DNA of 64,000 nt from Arthrobacter sp. cf158 (GCF_900106835.1 NZ_FNNR01000008.1:1-64000), one strand, 5' to 3'; positions 18,956 through 29,136 are shown, numbered from the stretch's first letter. The notes: a model not told the origin generated them from the letters alone. Made by a program: numbers and translations.

Positions 18956-20626
18956 TCAGCGCTGCGGGGTGAGCTCCTTCGAGTAGAGGACGGCCCCATT
19001 GGCGTTGCGGAGGCTTACAGTAAACGTCCCGTCGGTGGCTATGTCCACGTGCCCGAAGTATTGGTTCTCGCCGTCGCGTGGGGACTCGCCGGCGAATCGG
19101 CCGGCCTTGGTGAACAGCACCTCCGGTCCAAACGTCCCGTCCATCTCATTCGGACCAAATGATCCAGCGTTGATGGGGCCGGCCACAAACTCCCAGAAGG
19201 GGTCGAAATCCGTGAAAGCGGCGCGCTCGGGGGAGTAATGGTGGGCAGCGCAGTAGTGCACGTCCGCGGTGAGCCACACAGTGTTCTTCACCCCGTACTT
19301 CTTGAAGGCGCTGAGCACGGCGGCGATCTCCAGCTCACGGCCCAGAGGAGCACCGTGGTCCCGGTTGGCCAGGCTTTCCTGGTTGACAGGGCCATCGGGG
19401 ACGATGATGCCCAACGGCAGGTCGGCGGCGATCACCTTCCACGTCGCCTTGGACTTGCGCACTTCCTTGATCAGCCAATCCACCTGCTCCTGCCCCAGGA
19501 TGTTGGTGGCGTAGCTTTCCTTGCCGTCCGTGTTGGGGGACTTGAACGTCCGCATGTCCAGGCAGAAGACGTCCAGCTGCGGGCCGCGCGAAATCTTCCG
19601 GTAGATACGCGCGGGTTGGTACCGCCCGGCGTCGAACGTTCCCGGGCGCCACAGTGCCGCTGCGTCGGCGATGGGCATGTTCTCCTGCCAGGCCTGGCGG
19701 CCGCGCGCAGCGAGGACATTGACGTTCCGCTCGGTGTAGCGGGGGTCGTCCAGGATCTCGCCGGGGTACCAGTTGTTGGTGGTCTCGTGATCGTCCCACT
19801 GTGCAATCACGGGGACCTCGGCAAACATGGCGCGCATGTTGGCGTCCAGGGAGTTGTAGCGGTGCCGGCCACGGTATTCCTTAAGCGTTTCGGCCACTTT
19901 GGACACTTCCTCGGTAACGATGTTCCGCCACACCTGGCCGTCCTTTTCCGTGACGGAGGAGGTGATGGGGCCGTCGGCGTAGATGGTGTCGCCGGAGTGG
20001 ATGAAGAAGTCCGGCTTTGTGGCGTGCATGGCTTTGTACCCGCGCATGCCTCCCAGGTCCTCGTTGATGCCCCAGCCCTGGCCTGCGGTATCGCCGGTCC
20101 AGACGAAGGACTGGGAGGACGACGCCGGCCCGCCGCCTCCACGCGCGTCATCAGCGGCGTCGTCCAGCTGACCCTTTGCAGAACCCGCTCCGGGTGCCGT
20201 GCTGAACGTACCGTGGACTGCTTCCCCCGCTCCATTCTCGTCCTCGAAGTTCAGTTCCAAGGCGAAGCGAGTACCAGCGGGGAGGCCTTGGGCGTGGATC
20301 TTGGCCGTGAAGTCGCTGGCCTCGGTGGCCAAGGGCCCGCGGATGGTGCGACTGAAGCCGTAACGTCCGCGGAGGATTTCGCCGGCGCTGTCTATGGCAC
20401 GGAGCTGTGCCGTGAGCCGGCCGGGGCTGGACGCGCGGGACCAGAGGACGGCTGAGTCAGTGGTGACATCCCCGGTAGCGATTCCGGTGGGGAGCGTGAG
20501 GCGCTTGCGGACCAGGGGGATGGCGGAGGGGGCGGCCGATGCTGGGGCTGCGTTGGCGGCGAGGCTGGTCAGGGCCAATCCGGCCAGGGAGGTCTTAACG
20601 AGGGTGCGGCGCGAAAGGTCAGTCAT
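18956..20626 (-). CDS. phoD: Tat-exported PhoD-type alkaline phosphatase/phosphodiesterase
   Basis: A 556-residue secreted metallophosphatase. The twin-arginine signal is LSRRTLVKTSLAGLALTSLA, with cleavage near PASA. An N-terminal PhoD beta domain is followed by the catalytic domain with VWTGDTAGQGWG, IHSGDTIYADGPI, AQWDDHETTNNW and LTADVHYCAAHHY, the calcium/iron ligand motifs of PhoD. It releases phosphate from organic phosphate esters outside the cell. The frame is open 75 codons upstream, but the Tat motif fixes the ATG at 20626. It is divergent from paaA; the region between contains a long inverted repeat. I see no clear Pho box. Confidence 0.93.
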   Translation of the reverse strand: MTDLSRRTLVKTSLAGLALTSLAANAAPASAAPSAIPLVRKRLTLPTGIATGDVTTDSAVLWSRASSPGRLTAQLRAIDSAGEILRGRYGFSRTIRGPLATEASDFTAKIHAQGLPAGTRFALELNFEDENGAGEAVHGTFSTAPGAGSAKGQLDDAADDARGGGGPASSSQSFVWTGDTAGQGWGINEDLGGMRGYKAMHATKPDFFIHSGDTIYADGPITSSVTEKDGQVWRNIVTEEVSKVAETLKEYRGRHRYNSLDANMRAMFAEVPVIAQWDDHETTNNWYPGEILDDPRYTERNVNVLAARGRQAWQENMPIADAAALWRPGTFDAGRYQPARIYRKISRGPQLDVFCLDMRTFKSPNTDGKESYATNILGQEQVDWLIKEVRKSKATWKVIAADLPLGIIVPDGPVNQESLANRDHGAPLGRELEIAAVLSAFKKYGVKNTVWLTADVHYCAAHHYSPERAAFTDFDPFWEFVAGPINAGSFGPNEMDGTFGPEVLFTKAGRFAGESPRDGENQYFGHVDIATDGTFTVSLRNANGAVLYSKELTPQR

Positions 20627-20676
20627 ACGTCCACTCTGGTGAGCCTCCGTGAACGGAAAGTGAGGCTGAGGTGAAG

Positions 20677-20767
20677 GATTCTGCTGGATCATTTTTGTGG
20701 GCTTGCACGTCCGCCGCGTGGTGGCGGGGGCGGCTGGCCGGGCAGATTGGAATGATCCAGCAGAATC
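20677..20767. repeat. 17-bp perfect inverted repeat flanking a 57-base GC-rich spacer
   Basis: GATTCTGCTGGATCATT at 20677-20693 is exactly reverse-complemented as AATGATCCAGCAGAATC at 20751-20767. It lies between divergent phoD and paaA, upstream of the paaA -35. The arms are too far apart for a standard terminator. They could be paired operator half-sites, a long-loop RNA hairpin, or ends of a tiny element. Confidence 0.8.
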
Positions 20768-20786
20768 TGTGCGGCGGCCCAAAAGC

Positions 20787-20816
20787 TTGACTGAAAACGT
20801 CCATTCCGCATATTCT
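20787..20816 (+). promoter_or_regulatory. promoter of the paaABCDE operon
   Basis: TTGACT (20787-20792), an 18-base spacer and TATTCT (20811-20816), followed 33 bases later by the paaA ATG with AGGAG. The PaaR-type site starts inside the -10 box. Confidence 0.7.
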
Positions 20817-20835
20817 GAACGAACGGTCGGTAATT
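20814..20835. promoter_or_regulatory. PaaR-type operator of paaABCDE
   Basis: The minus strand reads TTACCGACCGTTCGTTCAG, matching the paaI site at 2573-2594. It fits 13 of the 16 fixed positions of the ACTNACC..GGTNAGT motif I recall for C. glutamicum PaaR. Position over the -10 suggests repression. Confidence 0.7.
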
Positions 20836-20849
20836 TATTAGGAGCAACC

Positions 20850-21845
20850 ATGGCATCGCAGAATCTGCAGTCAGTGCCCGCTGAGCTGTCCCCGGAGGAG
20901 CAGGAGCGGGAGGCCGCCGGTCAGGCGTATTTTGATCGCATCATTTCGGAGGACTCGCGCATCGAACCGCGCGACTGGATGCCTGCGGCTTACCGCAAGA
21001 CTTTGCTGCGCCAGATCTCGCAGCACGCACACTCGGAAATCATCGGCATGCAGCCGGAAGCCAACTGGATCACCAGGGCACCGAGCCTGAAGCGCAAGTC
21101 CATCCTGATGGCCAAGGTCCAGGACGAAGCGGGCCACGGCCTGTACCTGTACTCCGCGGCCGAGACCCTGGGCCAGTCCCGGGACCAGATGATGGAAGAC
21201 CTGATTGCCGGCAAGGCCCGGTATTCGTCCATTTTCAACTACCCCACGATTTCCTGGGCAGACATGGGAGCCATCGGCTGGCTTGTTGATGGCGCCGCCA
21301 TCTGCAACCAGGTGCCCCTGTGCCGTGCATCCTATGGTCCTTACGGCCGCGCAATGGTGCGCATCTGCAAGGAAGAGTCATTCCACCAGCGCCAGGGTTT
21401 TGAGATCCTGCTGGAACTGTCCAACGGCACCCCTGCGCAGAAGCAGATGGCCCAGGACGCAGTGAACCGGTGGTACGCGCCGTCGCTGATGATGTTCGGC
21501 CCGCCGGATGACGATTCACCCAACTCCAAGCAGTCCATGGCCTGGAACATCAAGCGCTTCAGCAATGACGAGCTGCGCAGCCGGTTCGTCGGCATGATGG
21601 TGGAGCAGGTCCGGGTCCTCGGGCTGACGCTCCCTGACAAGGACATCCGTTTCAACGAAGAAACCAAGAAGTGGGAGCACGGACCCCTGGACTGGAACGA
21701 GTTCAAGGAAGTCCTGGCCGGCCGCGGCCCCTGCAACTCGCAGCGCGTCGAGCGCCGCCGCGAGGCACACGAAAACGGTGCCTGGGTCCGCGAAGCCGCA
21801 GTGGCGTACGCCCGCAAGCAAGCACAGAAAGAGAACGCAGCATAA
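20850..21845 (+). CDS. paaA: phenylacetyl-CoA epoxidase catalytic subunit PaaA
   Basis: A 331-residue ferritin-like diiron protein, the catalytic subunit of the multicomponent epoxidase that converts phenylacetyl-CoA to its ring 1,2-epoxide. Iron-ligand motifs are DEAGH (92-96) and KEESFH (174-179). The ATG at 20850 follows AGGAG. Its TAA overlaps the ATG of paaB by one base (TAATG). It is the first gene of a tightly packed plus-strand operon and is regulated by the promoter/operator just upstream. Confidence 0.96.
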   Translation: MASQNLQSVPAELSPEEQEREAAGQAYFDRIISEDSRIEPRDWMPAAYRKTLLRQISQHAHSEIIGMQPEANWITRAPSLKRKSILMAKVQDEAGHGLYLYSAAETLGQSRDQMMEDLIAGKARYSSIFNYPTISWADMGAIGWLVDGAAICNQVPLCRASYGPYGRAMVRICKEESFHQRQGFEILLELSNGTPAQKQMAQDAVNRWYAPSLMMFGPPDDDSPNSKQSMAWNIKRFSNDELRSRFVGMMVEQVRVLGLTLPDKDIRFNEETKKWEHGPLDWNEFKEVLAGRGPCNSQRVERRREAHENGAWVREAAVAYARKQAQKENAA

Positions 21846-22222
21846 TGGCTCCCCACGGAAACCCGGAAGCACCTGGCAGCGCCGCCAGCCACATCAACCG
21901 CGAAGCGCCCAAAGTAGCGGCCACTACGGAACAGCACCAGGAATCCCCGTGGTCCCTTTGGGAAGTCTTTGTGCGCTCCAGCCGCGGCCTGTCCCACGTG
22001 CACGCAGGTTCCCTGCACGCACCGGATGCCGCCATGGCGCTACGGAACGCGCGGGATCTTTACACCCGCCGCAACGAGGGCGTGTCCATCTGGGTGGTCC
22101 CTGCCGAGGCTATTTCCTCCAGCGATCCTGACTCCAAGGGCTCCTTCTTCGAGTCCCCGCAGGGCAAGGATTACCGGCATGCCACGTACTACACCAAGAG
22201 CGAAGGCGTGAAGCACCTGTGA
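21845..22222 (+). CDS. paaB: phenylacetyl-CoA epoxidase subunit PaaB
   Basis: A 125-residue small subunit. The PaaB core starts at about residue 34 with SPWSLWEVFVRSSRGLSHVHAGSLHAPDAAMALRNARD (first part), and the protein ends near YYTKSEGVKHL. PaaB bridges PaaAC heterodimers in the complex and has no known catalytic residues. The first 30 residues are a variable extension common in actinobacterial copies. The ATG overlaps the paaA stop, and its own stop overlaps the GTG of paaC. Confidence 0.95.
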   Translation: MAPHGNPEAPGSAASHINREAPKVAATTEQHQESPWSLWEVFVRSSRGLSHVHAGSLHAPDAAMALRNARDLYTRRNEGVSIWVVPAEAISSSDPDSKGSFFESPQGKDYRHATYYTKSEGVKHL

Positions 22223-23136
22223 CTACCAAAGACACTGACTTCGCCATCGAAGGCCACGGCGACATCTCCGTTGGCGTCCATGGAGCCGGTGCGTCCGGCG
22301 ACGGCTCGGCCAGCGCCACCCGAATCACTCCGGGCAACGCACTGCGGCCCGAGGACATTGCGCTGGAAATCAGCCGCGGCCAGGTCAAGCCCACCGAAGA
22401 CGTTGCCGAGTTCGCGCTGCGCATCGGCGACGACGGCCTGATCCTCGCCCAGCGCCTGGGCCACTGGATTTCCCGTGCTCCCGAGCTCGAGGAAGACATC
22501 GCCCTTGGCAACATTGCGCTGGACCAGCTGGGCCACGCGCGTTCCTTCCTCACGTACGCGGGCGCCGCATGGGACAAGTCCGAAGACGATCTCGCCTACT
22601 TCCGCCGTGAGCACGAGTTCCGTTCCGCACACCTGTTTGAGCAGCCCAACGGGGACTTCGCGGTGACCATCGCCCGCCAGTTCATTGTGAGCTTCTACCA
22701 ATACGAGCTCTACACCAAGCTCATGGGGTCCACGGACGCTACCATCGCAGCCATCTCCGCGAAGGCTGTGAAGGAAGTGGATTACCACCGCGACCACAGT
22801 GCCCAGTGGGTCCTGCGTTTGGCCGGCGGCACGGATGAGTCCCGAGCACGAATCATTCAAGGCTTCAAACTGGTGTGGCCGTATGTGGACGAACTCTTCG
22901 AAGACGATGAGCTCACTACGCGCCTGGCCGAGGCCGGCGTCGCGGTTCAGCCCTCCAGCCTCCGCGCCGAATTCGACCGCCTTACCGGTGAGATCATGGC
23001 TGAGGCTGAACTGGAAGTCCCCGGCGTCCCGCAGTCCCTGGGCGGCGGCCGCAAGGGCAAGCACTCCGAATTCCTGGGCTACATCCTTGCTGAAATGCAG
23101 GTCCTGGCCCGCGAGCATCCCGGCGCGAGCTGGTGA
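22219..23136 (+). CDS. paaC: phenylacetyl-CoA epoxidase structural subunit PaaC
   Basis: A 305-residue ferritin-like partner of PaaA that provides structure rather than catalysis. Typical segments are LGDDG-like RIGDDGLILAQRLGHWISRAPELEEDIA (first part), LDQLGHARSF, and KEVDYHRDHSAQWVLRLAGG. The start is GTG at 22219, overlapping the paaB stop by 4 bases. A variable acidic N-terminus of about 45 residues precedes the conserved domain. Confidence 0.95.
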   Translation: MTTKDTDFAIEGHGDISVGVHGAGASGDGSASATRITPGNALRPEDIALEISRGQVKPTEDVAEFALRIGDDGLILAQRLGHWISRAPELEEDIALGNIALDQLGHARSFLTYAGAAWDKSEDDLAYFRREHEFRSAHLFEQPNGDFAVTIARQFIVSFYQYELYTKLMGSTDATIAAISAKAVKEVDYHRDHSAQWVLRLAGGTDESRARIIQGFKLVWPYVDELFEDDELTTRLAEAGVAVQPSSLRAEFDRLTGEIMAEAELEVPGVPQSLGGGRKGKHSEFLGYILAEMQVLAREHPGASW

Positions 23137-23687
23137 CCATCATGAGGACGCAGGAACGTACTGAAGAGCAGCGGGCGTGGGACATCGCGTCTACTGTCTG
23201 CGATCCGGAGATCCCGGTCCTCACCATCGAGGACTTGGGGATCCTGCGCGGCGTGCGCGTCTTGCCGACGCAAGCGGCAGACCAGCCCGACGGCGGCGCC
23301 TCAAGTACCGCCGTCGAGGTCACCATCACGCCCACGTACTCGGGTTGCCCGGCGATGGACGCCATTGGTGACGATCTGCGGACGGCTTTTGCGAAGGAGG
23401 GCTACGCCAGCGTCCACATCAACCTGGTGTTGTCTCCGGCGTGGACCACTGACTGGATGACCGAGTCCGGCAAGGCCAAACTGGAGGAATACGGGATCGC
23501 TCCGCCCAGCGGCATGGCTGCCGCGGGTGGCCACTCCGGTCCTGTGCGCCTGAGCCTGGCCGTGAAGTGTCCCCAGTGCAACTCCTTGAACACCAAGGAA
23601 CTCACCCGCTTTGGTTCCACGTCCTGCAAGGCACTGTTCGTCTGCCAGGACTGCAAGGAACCGTTCGACTACTTCAAAGTTCTCTAA
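23133..23687 (+). CDS. paaD: PaaD, iron-sulfur/DUF59-type assembly factor of the epoxidase
   Basis: A 184-residue protein. An N-terminal MIP18/DUF59 domain (AWDIASTVCDPEIPVLTIEDLGI and TPTYSGCPAMDAI) is followed by a C-terminal Cys4 zinc-ribbon-like module (CPQCNSLNT and FVCQDCKEPFDYFKVL). PaaD is needed for epoxidase function in vivo and is thought to help metal or cluster maturation. The GTG at 23133 overlaps the paaC stop (GTGA); an ATG at 23142 is an alternative. Confidence 0.94.
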   Translation: MTIMRTQERTEEQRAWDIASTVCDPEIPVLTIEDLGILRGVRVLPTQAADQPDGGASSTAVEVTITPTYSGCPAMDAIGDDLRTAFAKEGYASVHINLVLSPAWTTDWMTESGKAKLEEYGIAPPSGMAAAGGHSGPVRLSLAVKCPQCNSLNTKELTRFGSTSCKALFVCQDCKEPFDYFKVL

Positions 23688-23697
23688 GGAAGCAGCC

Positions 23698-24903
23698 ATG
23701 ACCACCGAAACACAGACGGCCAGCCGCCGTCGTGCGTCTTTCCATAACCTGACCGTGGCTGAAGTCCGGCGCCTCACGGACGATGCCATCGAGGTCACGT
23801 TCGGTGTTCCCGCCGAGCTCGCCGGCCAGTATGACTACCTTCCCGGCCAGTACGTGGCATTGCGCACCACGCTTCCTGATGACAACGGTGAGCCGCACGA
23901 GGTCCGCCGCAGCTACTCCATCTGCGCAGAGCCGCGCAGCTTCGAGGACGGCAGCAGTGAGATCCGGGTGGCCATCAAGAAGGACCTCGGCGGTATTTTC
24001 TCCACGTGGGCCAACGCTGAGCTGAAGGCCGGCGATGTCCTGGATGTCATGAGCCCGCAGGGCGCGTTCATTTCGCGTCACGGCAAGGATGGCTCGTCCG
24101 TCCAGCACAACGTCATGAACTCCATGAACCATCCGGAGGAGTTGGCGGGGGAGCCCGGCAGCTTTGTGGCCATCGCCGCAGGCTCGGGCATCACGCCGGT
24201 GATCGCGATCGCGAGGACACTGCTGGCCGCCAACCCCGAGACCCGCTTTGACCTGGTGTATGCCAACAAAGCCGCCATGGACGTGATGTTCCTGGAGGAA
24301 CTGGCGGACCTGAAGGACAAGTACCCGTCGCGCCTGGCGTTGCACCACGTGTTGTCCCGCGAGCAGCGCATTGCGCCGCTCATGACTGGTCGGATCGATT
24401 CGGAGAAGCTGCAAGCGCTGCTGAGCAGCGCCATTCGATCCGAGGATGTTGACGAATGGTTCCTGTGCGGGCCGTTTGAGCTGGTCCAGCTGTGCCGTGA
24501 CACCCTTGCAGCGCGCGGCGTGGAGCCTGAGCACGTGCGCTTTGAATTGTTCACCACTGGCCGTCCGGACCGTCCCGAGGGCAACGCCGGCCGTCCCGTT
24601 GTGGAGGACGAGTCACAGGACACCTTCAAGATCACGTTCACGTTGGACGGACTGACCGGCGATGTCGCCAGCCCCACCCACGCCCGGGAGTCCATCCTCA
24701 ACGCTGCTTTGCGCGTCCGTCCGGACGTTCCGTTTGCCTGTGCAGGCGGCGTTTGCGGAACCTGCCGTGCCAAGCTGATCACCGGTACGGTGACCATGGA
24801 TGAGAACTACGCCCTTGAACAGGACGAGCTGGATAAGGGCTACGTCCTTACTTGCCAGTCCCACCCCACCAGCGAAGAAGTTACCGTCGACTTCGACGTC
24901 TAA
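23698..24903 (+). CDS. paaE: phenylacetyl-CoA epoxidase reductase PaaE
   Basis: A 401-residue reductase that passes electrons from NADPH to PaaA. The ferredoxin-reductase-like FAD part contains RRSYSICAEP, the nucleotide part AAGSGITPVIAIARTLL, and the C-terminal plant-type 2Fe-2S domain CAGGVCGTCRAKL followed by a distal Cys in GYVLTCQSHP. The order FAD-NAD-2Fe-2S matches PaaE. The ATG at 23698 is 10 bases after the paaD stop, with AAGGA before it. Confidence 0.95.
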   Translation: MTTETQTASRRRASFHNLTVAEVRRLTDDAIEVTFGVPAELAGQYDYLPGQYVALRTTLPDDNGEPHEVRRSYSICAEPRSFEDGSSEIRVAIKKDLGGIFSTWANAELKAGDVLDVMSPQGAFISRHGKDGSSVQHNVMNSMNHPEELAGEPGSFVAIAAGSGITPVIAIARTLLAANPETRFDLVYANKAAMDVMFLEELADLKDKYPSRLALHHVLSREQRIAPLMTGRIDSEKLQALLSSAIRSEDVDEWFLCGPFELVQLCRDTLAARGVEPEHVRFELFTTGRPDRPEGNAGRPVVEDESQDTFKITFTLDGLTGDVASPTHARESILNAALRVRPDVPFACAGGVCGTCRAKLITGTVTMDENYALEQDELDKGYVLTCQSHPTSEEVTVDFDV

Positions 24904-24911
24904 GGAGTCCC

Positions 24912-25691
24912 ATGATCGAGCTCTCCATTGCCAACGGCATTGCCGAAATCGTCCTCAATTACCCGGACAAGCTGAACTCGCTGAACGAGGACGCGCTTGC
25001 CCAACTGGACAAAGCGTACGACGACGCTGCTGCCGCCGCCTCCCGCGGTGAGGTGCGGGCACTGCTGCTTCGCGGAGAGGGACGCGCCTTCTGCGCCGGC
25101 CGCGACATCGCCGCCGTGACTCCTGAAACCGATGACGCGCAGGCGTACCTCGGCGGACTCGTGGAGCCATTGCTGAAGAAGATGGCTGCGTTCCCGGCAC
25201 CGACGTTCGCCGCCGCTCACGGTGCTTGCTTGGGTGTTGGACTGGGATTGTTGCTTGCCACCGATGTTGTGTACGTGGCGGACAACGCCAAGTTCGGCTC
25301 ACCCTTTGCCAAGCTGGGAGCCACGTTGGATTCCGGTGGGCACTGGTACTTCGCCGAACGGCTCGGTATGCACCGCACTTTGGACCTGATCTACACCGCC
25401 GACCTCATGAGCGGCGCCGAAGCTGTGGCGCAGGGGATGTTCAGCAGGGCCATGCCGGCGGATGTTTTGCTGGAGGAGACGCGGGCCATCGTTTCCCGTG
25501 TTGCCGTTGGTGCCACCGAAGCCTTCAATGCTTCGAAGGAACTCGTGGCACACATTCGCGATCAGCGCCTGGGCCTGTGGGCTTCCATGGCCGAGGAAAA
25601 CTCGGAGCAGGCGCGGCTGTGCAAAACCGACGACTACGCCGAAGGTTTCCGTGCGTTCCAGGAGAAACGGGCGCCGGTTTTCAAAGGCTAG
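24912..25691 (+). CDS. crotonase-family enzyme, PaaG-like isomerase or PaaF-like hydratase
   Basis: A 259-residue enoyl-CoA hydratase/isomerase. The oxyanion segments are AFCAGRDIA and AAHGACLGVGLGLLLATD. The catalytic loop reads LGATLDSGGHWYF, with an Asp before SGG as in PaaG isomerases rather than the Glu-containing hydratase loop. This suggests the ring-1,2-epoxyphenylacetyl-CoA isomerase step, but PaaF cannot be excluded. It is the last operon gene, 8 bases after paaE. PaaZ, PaaH and PaaJ, needed for the rest of the pathway, are not in the window. Its stop overlaps the convergent lipoprotein gene by 4 bases. Confidence 0.88.
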   Translation: MIELSIANGIAEIVLNYPDKLNSLNEDALAQLDKAYDDAAAAASRGEVRALLLRGEGRAFCAGRDIAAVTPETDDAQAYLGGLVEPLLKKMAAFPAPTFAAAHGACLGVGLGLLLATDVVYVADNAKFGSPFAKLGATLDSGGHWYFAERLGMHRTLDLIYTADLMSGAEAVAQGMFSRAMPADVLLEETRAIVSRVAVGATEAFNASKELVAHIRDQRLGLWASMAEENSEQARLCKTDDYAEGFRAFQEKRAPVFKG

Positions 25692-27226
25692 ACGAAGTCC
25701 TTCAGGAGCTTGTACCCGGCCACTTTGCCTTCCAAGGATATGACCGCCATGTCCTGATCCGTGGTGGTTACATCGGTGAGGGCGCCATAGGTGAGTGCAG
25801 GTACGGCGGAGCCACTTTTCATGCACGGGAATGCCCAGAACGAGCCTGAACCGGGAGCATCCTTATAGGGTCCATCGGGCGGCATGGGATACGTTGCCTG
25901 CTCCAAACAGACAAAGACATCTTCAAAGCTTGTGCCGCGGAATTTTCCAGTCCGGGTATCAAGGAGATTCTGACTCATCGGGACGCCGGCAATGACAAGG
26001 TCGCCATGGCTCGCTGTGGGAATAAGTTCACGGGTATTCCATCCGACATCCACGGGTTCGGTCTCCCATGAGACGTCGCCGGTGAGGGGTTTGTAGCCAA
26101 CCAGCTTCGATTTGGCGCTCCGGTATTTGCCTGAGGGAAACTCGATGAAACCCTCCGTGAACTCGCACCGGACGGGAAAGGAATCCCCATCCTCCAACGT
26201 GGTGGCCTCGGTTCCGATTGTCTGTGAACAATCCAGGGTGGAGCCGTCCGCCGTCCACAACACCTGCCCGCTGGAAGCCCGGAAGCCTACCGTCTTAGTG
26301 GTTTCGCGCAGGTTCATCGACAACGATTGTTTGGTCAGATTTTGGGGTTCAACACCCGTTGGGTTGATTCCGACCGAGCCCACATAGAGGTCCAGTTTTT
26401 CGGAGTAGGCGAAGTGCCGGCCGAAATCGGTGGAGGCCCCTTTACCAAATACCTTTTCCAGCTCCAGTTCCCACAGGACCTCGCCGTAAGCGACGTGGGC
26501 CAGCTTTTCGACGCCGTCCTCCACCACTGAGTACAGTTCTTTGCCCACCGGCCCGAAGACCCCGGTAAGCGGGTTGATATCAGCCCCTCCGGACTCCTCT
26601 CCGGATTCAAGGTCCACCCAGTGCTCAACCGACTCGGACTTTTCGTCATAGGCGATGAAGCACAGATCGAAAAATCCATCGCAGGCGAAGGGGCGGGTGC
26701 TGACCACTTCCGGCCGTCCGCGGTACAGTTCCTTGCCGGTGTTCAGATCAAAGGCAACAGGCGCAGTCCACCATGCCACGTCAGTGTCGAGGCCAGCCGG
26801 TGCAGAAGCGGCCTGCAGGAAGATCGCGGCGCTCCGTCCCGCGGCTGTCCTGCTGACAACGGGCTCCAAGGGAACCGAAGGTGCCTCGTAGCCCGGATGG
26901 ACGGGCTGAGTCCACAGTTGTTTGCCATCGGCAACGGAAACGGCGTGGGCAGAGACGCCTGTCGCGCTCTTGGCGTAAACCAGCGCAACACCGTCGGCAA
27001 CCACAGGCTGGCCGATCGGTTCGAGCGCCACCTCCCAGGCCGCCGTCGCAATCTCCGTGTTTCGCTCCAGCGGAGGGCTGCTCGGCGCTGGTGTCGTAGC
27101 AACGGGCAGGCCGGGGATCGGGAATGCGGTGCACGACGCCAGCAAGATCGCTGCACCGACGGCTACGATACCGAGTCCCACAGACTTCAGGCGGGCAGAA
27201 AGAGGCGCCGTTGGAGAGTGATTCAT
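25688..27226 (-). CDS. secreted lipoprotein with PQQ-type beta-propeller
   Basis: A 512-residue predicted lipoprotein. The signal segment at about 14-30 ends with the lipobox LASC (Cys at about 32), followed by a Pro/Ser/Thr-rich linker. The rest reads as beta-propeller blades of PQQ-like type ([54 protein letters not shown]). No catalytic residues are recognised. Such lipoproteins are common in Arthrobacter with unknown roles, perhaps as scaffolds in the cell envelope. It is divergent from selO. Confidence 0.85.
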   Translation of the reverse strand: MNHSPTAPLSARLKSVGLGIVAVGAAILLASCTAFPIPGLPVATTPAPSSPPLERNTEIATAAWEVALEPIGQPVVADGVALVYAKSATGVSAHAVSVADGKQLWTQPVHPGYEAPSVPLEPVVSRTAAGRSAAIFLQAASAPAGLDTDVAWWTAPVAFDLNTGKELYRGRPEVVSTRPFACDGFFDLCFIAYDEKSESVEHWVDLESGEESGGADINPLTGVFGPVGKELYSVVEDGVEKLAHVAYGEVLWELELEKVFGKGASTDFGRHFAYSEKLDLYVGSVGINPTGVEPQNLTKQSLSMNLRETTKTVGFRASSGQVLWTADGSTLDCSQTIGTEATTLEDGDSFPVRCEFTEGFIEFPSGKYRSAKSKLVGYKPLTGDVSWETEPVDVGWNTRELIPTASHGDLVIAGVPMSQNLLDTRTGKFRGTSFEDVFVCLEQATYPMPPDGPYKDAPGSGSFWAFPCMKSGSAVPALTYGALTDVTTTDQDMAVISLEGKVAGYKLLKDFV

Positions 27227-27456
27227 GGTTCCCCCAGGAACATCAATGGTTCAGCACCTGCAGGGCGGAGTTCCAAACCAGAAAAGGCCAGCTAAGCGTG
27301 GCTCAGATAGAGAATACAGCTCACCTACCCGGATGGTTGCCTCCGGTTGTCTCACCAGCCAAAGGTGTTCGTCACGAGGAACCATCTGGTAGATCTTGGG
27401 CACCCACATTATCGGTTGCCGGCCGGGGCCGGGGCCGGGATGGCTATCCTTGGGAG

Positions 27457-28920
27457 ATGAGTGACGTCGCGCGTTCCACTATTGCTTTCGAAGGGCAGTT
27501 CGCCCGGTACTTCCCGGAGATGGCTGTTCCTTGGCGGGCAGACGAAGCTCCCGAACCGCGGCTGGTGGCACTCAACCGGCCACTCGCCGTCGAACTCGGT
27601 TTTGATCCTGACTTTCTCTCGAGCCCGGAGGGCGTCCGCCTGCTGATCGGAAATGCCGTCCCGGAAGCTGCAACACCGGTAGCTCAGGCCTACTCAGGTC
27701 ACCAGTTCGGCTGGTACTCACCGCGTCTTGGCGACGGGCGGGCTTTGCTCCTCGGCGAGATTTCCGGTGCCGACGGGAAGCTCCGCGACATCCACCTCAA
27801 AGGTTCGGGGCGTACGCCTTTCGCAAGAAACGGGGATGGCCGGGCTGTGGTCGGTCCGATGCTGCGGGAGTACATCGTCAGTGAGGCCATGCATGCTTTG
27901 AATATTCCCACTACCAGGAGCCTTGCCGTCGTCAGGACAGGGAGCCAGGTGCAGCGCGAGAGGCTCCTTCCAGGGGCGGTCCTGACCCGGGTGGCCAGCA
28001 GCCATGTGCGAGTTGGCAGTTTCCAATACGCCAGGGCCGGCAACGACCTGGGCCTGTTGCGCCGGCTGGCCGATCATGCGATCGAACGTCACCACCCGTC
28101 GTCGGACCGTGAACCCAACCGTTACTTGGGCCTTCTTCAGGATGTCGTGTCTGTCCAGGCGACACTTGTGGCGCAGTGGATGTTGGTCGGGTTCGTGCAC
28201 GGGGTGATGAACACGGACAACATGACTGTGTCTGGCGAGACCATCGACTACGGTCCCTGTGCTTTCATGGAGGGCTTCGACCCGGGAGCGGTTTACAGTT
28301 CCATCGATGAAACAGGCCGCTACGCCTACCGCAATCAGCCGCTGGTAGCAGAGTGGAACCTTGCGCGTTTTGCCGAGTCGCTCGCGCCTCTCATCCATGA
28401 GGATGAGGAGCAGGCGGTGTCCCTTGCTGTCGAGTCACTGAAGGGGTTCCGCGAGCAGTACAGCGCTGCCTGGTTCGCGGGCATGAAAGCCAAGCTTGGG
28501 CTACCGGAGCGAATTGACGACGACGTTGCCTCACCCTTGGTGGATAACCTGCTTGTGCTGGTGCAGGAGGCGAGGGCGGATTACACCTCGTTCTTCCGCG
28601 TTCTGGGAAAGGCGGCCCGCGGGCAGGCTGAACCCGCACGCGGAATGATCCTCGACCTGGCGGCGTTCGACGCCTGGCTGGATCGTTGGCGGACACTGAA
28701 GCCGGATGCGGATGCCATGGACAGGGTCAACCCGATCTACATCCCACGCAACCACTTGGTGGAGGAAGCGCTCGCCGCCGCAACAGAGGGGGACGTGGTG
28801 CCATCGGAGCGGTTGCTCGAAGCCATATTCGATCCGTACAAAGAACGCCCTGGGCTGGAAAAGTTTGCCGCCCCCGCGCCCGAAAGCTTCGGACCGTACC
28901 GGACTTTCTGCGGCACGTAA
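27457..28920 (+). CDS. selO: SelO/YdiU protein adenylyltransferase
   Basis: A 487-residue member of the SelO pseudokinase family, which transfers AMP from ATP to Ser/Thr/Tyr of target proteins. Family landmarks are [76 protein letters not shown] (part) and a Cys three residues from the C-terminus (FCGT), where SelO proteins carry Cys or Sec. The ATG at 27457 starts the family N-terminus, with GGGAG close before it; the frame is open far upstream without homology. It is single, divergent from the lipoprotein gene. Confidence 0.93.
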   Translation: MSDVARSTIAFEGQFARYFPEMAVPWRADEAPEPRLVALNRPLAVELGFDPDFLSSPEGVRLLIGNAVPEAATPVAQAYSGHQFGWYSPRLGDGRALLLGEISGADGKLRDIHLKGSGRTPFARNGDGRAVVGPMLREYIVSEAMHALNIPTTRSLAVVRTGSQVQRERLLPGAVLTRVASSHVRVGSFQYARAGNDLGLLRRLADHAIERHHPSSDREPNRYLGLLQDVVSVQATLVAQWMLVGFVHGVMNTDNMTVSGETIDYGPCAFMEGFDPGAVYSSIDETGRYAYRNQPLVAEWNLARFAESLAPLIHEDEEQAVSLAVESLKGFREQYSAAWFAGMKAKLGLPERIDDDVASPLVDNLLVLVQEARADYTSFFRVLGKAARGQAEPARGMILDLAAFDAWLDRWRTLKPDADAMDRVNPIYIPRNHLVEEALAAATEGDVVPSERLLEAIFDPYKERPGLEKFAAPAPESFGPYRTFCGT

Positions 28921-29136
28921 CTGAGCGGGGGCCAGCCAGGTTGAGATTCTGCCTGCCTGTTTCCGACCCTGCCGTTCCGCTTCAACCGGTCCCTCGGAAC
29001 GATGATTCATCGTGAGGACGATCTTCGTGTACCACCAAGGCAGTACATAAGTGCACACCCAGGGGTGACGCGCGCGGCTCCACTATCCACAAGGCTGGAG
29101 ATAGGGGGCGCATGGTGTGCCCGTGGAGAGGCACGG

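Noticed and set aside
19238-20455. 405-residue plus-strand ORF opposite phoD
   Set aside because: Antisense to the PhoD catalytic region and without a motif. High third-position GC leaves the complementary frame open.
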